Shown here piece by piece: positions 5,362-5,970 of a stretch of DNA of 5,970 nt. A program made the position numbers and the translations under genes. Under the pieces are notes generated by a model. That model made no database searches. It worked only from the letters and a program-made list of their open reading frames with translations, and was not told the DNA's origin. This DNA is from CAG-390 sp045531455 (GTDB lineage Bacteria; Bacillota; Clostridia; Oscillospirales; CAG-272): the NCBI GenBank assembly GCA_045531455.1, contig JAZSEA010000004.1:1-5970 (forward strand), given 5' to 3'. The number at the start of each line of letters is the position of its first letter. Position 1 is the stretch's first letter.

Positions 5362-5832
5362 TCATCGGGGATCTTTTTGGATCGCCATCAGCATCTTCGC
5401 CAGTTCCTTTTCGGATATGACGATATGCTCGCGGACGTACTCGTAAAGCTCGTCATCGGTATAGGGCTCGTTTTTGCTTTTCTCAAATTCGCGGACAAGA
5501 GAGCGGACTATTCTTTTTCTCTTTGCACCCATGATCAGAGCAACTGTTACGTGAACACAAAGAATAACCAGAAGCTGTATCTTCACTACAACGTCCGCCG
5601 CTGCGTCAAGGTCGATCTGCGAACCGATCTCCGCCAAAGCCATCACGGCAATAATCGCAATGAAAACGGCGTTTACAATACGCATTATGATCAAGAACGT
5701 TTTGCGAGTTTTTTCTTTTAAAACATTATAAGTCAGACGGTTTAAGTCGTCCTCCAAAGCCTCGGTATGCCACGGCAGATAATAATATATACCGAAAAAC
5801 AGTGAAATTGCTAATTTAAAAAATATGCTCAT
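5362..5832 (-). CDS. Three-helix membrane protein, unknown function
   Basis: This 156-residue protein has three hydrophobic segments (about 4-19, 46-67 and 81-100), then a basic patch (KRKRIVR, 104-110) and a charged, probably helical tail (111-156) that should lie in the cytoplasm by the positive-inside rule. No known motif is seen. I start at the ATG at 5832, which has AAAGG 8 nt upstream and gives a membrane helix directly at the N-terminus; the longer reading from 5934 would translate the hairpins at 5859-5930. It is the first gene of the leftward run of genes in this window. No convincing sigma-A promoter is seen in the 138 bp upstream. Confidence 0.8.
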   Translation of the reverse strand: MSIFFKLAISLFFGIYYYLPWHTEALEDDLNRLTYNVLKEKTRKTFLIIMRIVNAVFIAIIAVMALAEIGSQIDLDAAADVVVKIQLLVILCVHVTVALIMGAKRKRIVRSLVREFEKSKNEPYTDDELYEYVREHIVISEKELAKMLMAIQKDPR

Positions 5833-5858
5833 ATCAATTACCTTTCTATCAAATATTG

Positions 5859-5964
5859 AAGGAGCGCAAACATTCCGCAAGGGAATGTTTGACTCCTTCC
5901 GAGCCGCCTGCGGGGCGCAGTCGGCTCGGAGCACAGGGGGTGTTTCGACCTCTGCGGAGGTCGA
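5859..5964 (-). repeat. Cluster of three strong hairpins upstream of the 156-aa gene
   Basis: Hairpin A (5859-5898) pairs AAGGAG with CTCCTT around a perfect 9-bp AAACATTCC/GGAATGTTT stem with a 5-nt loop. Hairpin B (5898-5930) pairs TCCGAGCCG with CGGCTCGGA, then after one mismatch CTGCG with CGCAG around a GGG loop. Hairpin C (5945-5964) pairs TCGACCTC with GAGGTCGA around TGCG. None is followed by a T run in either direction, so they are poor terminators. No gene is seen in 5833-5970. They look like palindromic intergenic repeats and may continue past the window edge. Confidence 0.78.
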
Positions 5965-5970
5965 CTTAAG

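Noticed and set aside
5833..5934. Longer start for the 156-aa membrane protein
   Set aside because: The extension runs through two hairpins and puts a polar stretch ahead of the first membrane helix; the ATG at 5832 has AAAGG at 8 nt.

Overview
The window looks like a piece of a chromosome from an anaerobic, gut-type member of the Bacillota (class Clostridia). The reasons are the strong AAGGAGG-type ribosome binding sites, the type of DUF58 protein, and intergenic spaces filled with short hairpin repeats, which from memory are common in uncultured Oscillospiraceae-like genomes. This placement is an inference; no rRNA or other marker gene is present. Every gene I accept is on the minus strand, so the window reads right to left.

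From right to left: positions 5833-5970 have no gene and hold three strong hairpins. Three small membrane proteins of unknown function follow: 156 aa (5362-5832), 138 aa (4914-5330) and a 109-aa lipobox/zinc-ribbon protein (4536-4865). The next gap, 4386-4535, contains five short hairpins in tandem with a 20-22 bp period, a constant spacer and a different stem in each unit. Next come a DUF58 protein (3123-4385, starting at GTG after a perfect Shine-Dalgarno), a polytopic membrane protein with a DUF4129-like tail (1658-3112) and a second small membrane protein ending in a zinc ribbon (1043-1633). These last three are tightly spaced and look like one operon. DUF58 and DUF4129 proteins usually sit with a MoxR AAA+ ATPase and often a transglutaminase; neither is encoded here.

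A Phd/Doc-type toxin-antitoxin pair (728-970 and 357-731) follows with its own near-perfect sigma-A promoter and a palindrome over the -10 element that could be the autoregulatory operator. Positions 1-356 carry no gene. They hold two copies of another palindromic repeat in opposite orientation (20-70 and 238-303) around a perfect 18-bp stem that can serve as a bidirectional terminator.

The least explained content is the non-coding structure. At least two repeat families keep their linkers and loops constant while the stem sequences change on both sides together, which points to selection on, or copying of, the folded form. The protein-coding part is mostly a recognisable cell-envelope cluster plus an ordinary toxin-antitoxin module.
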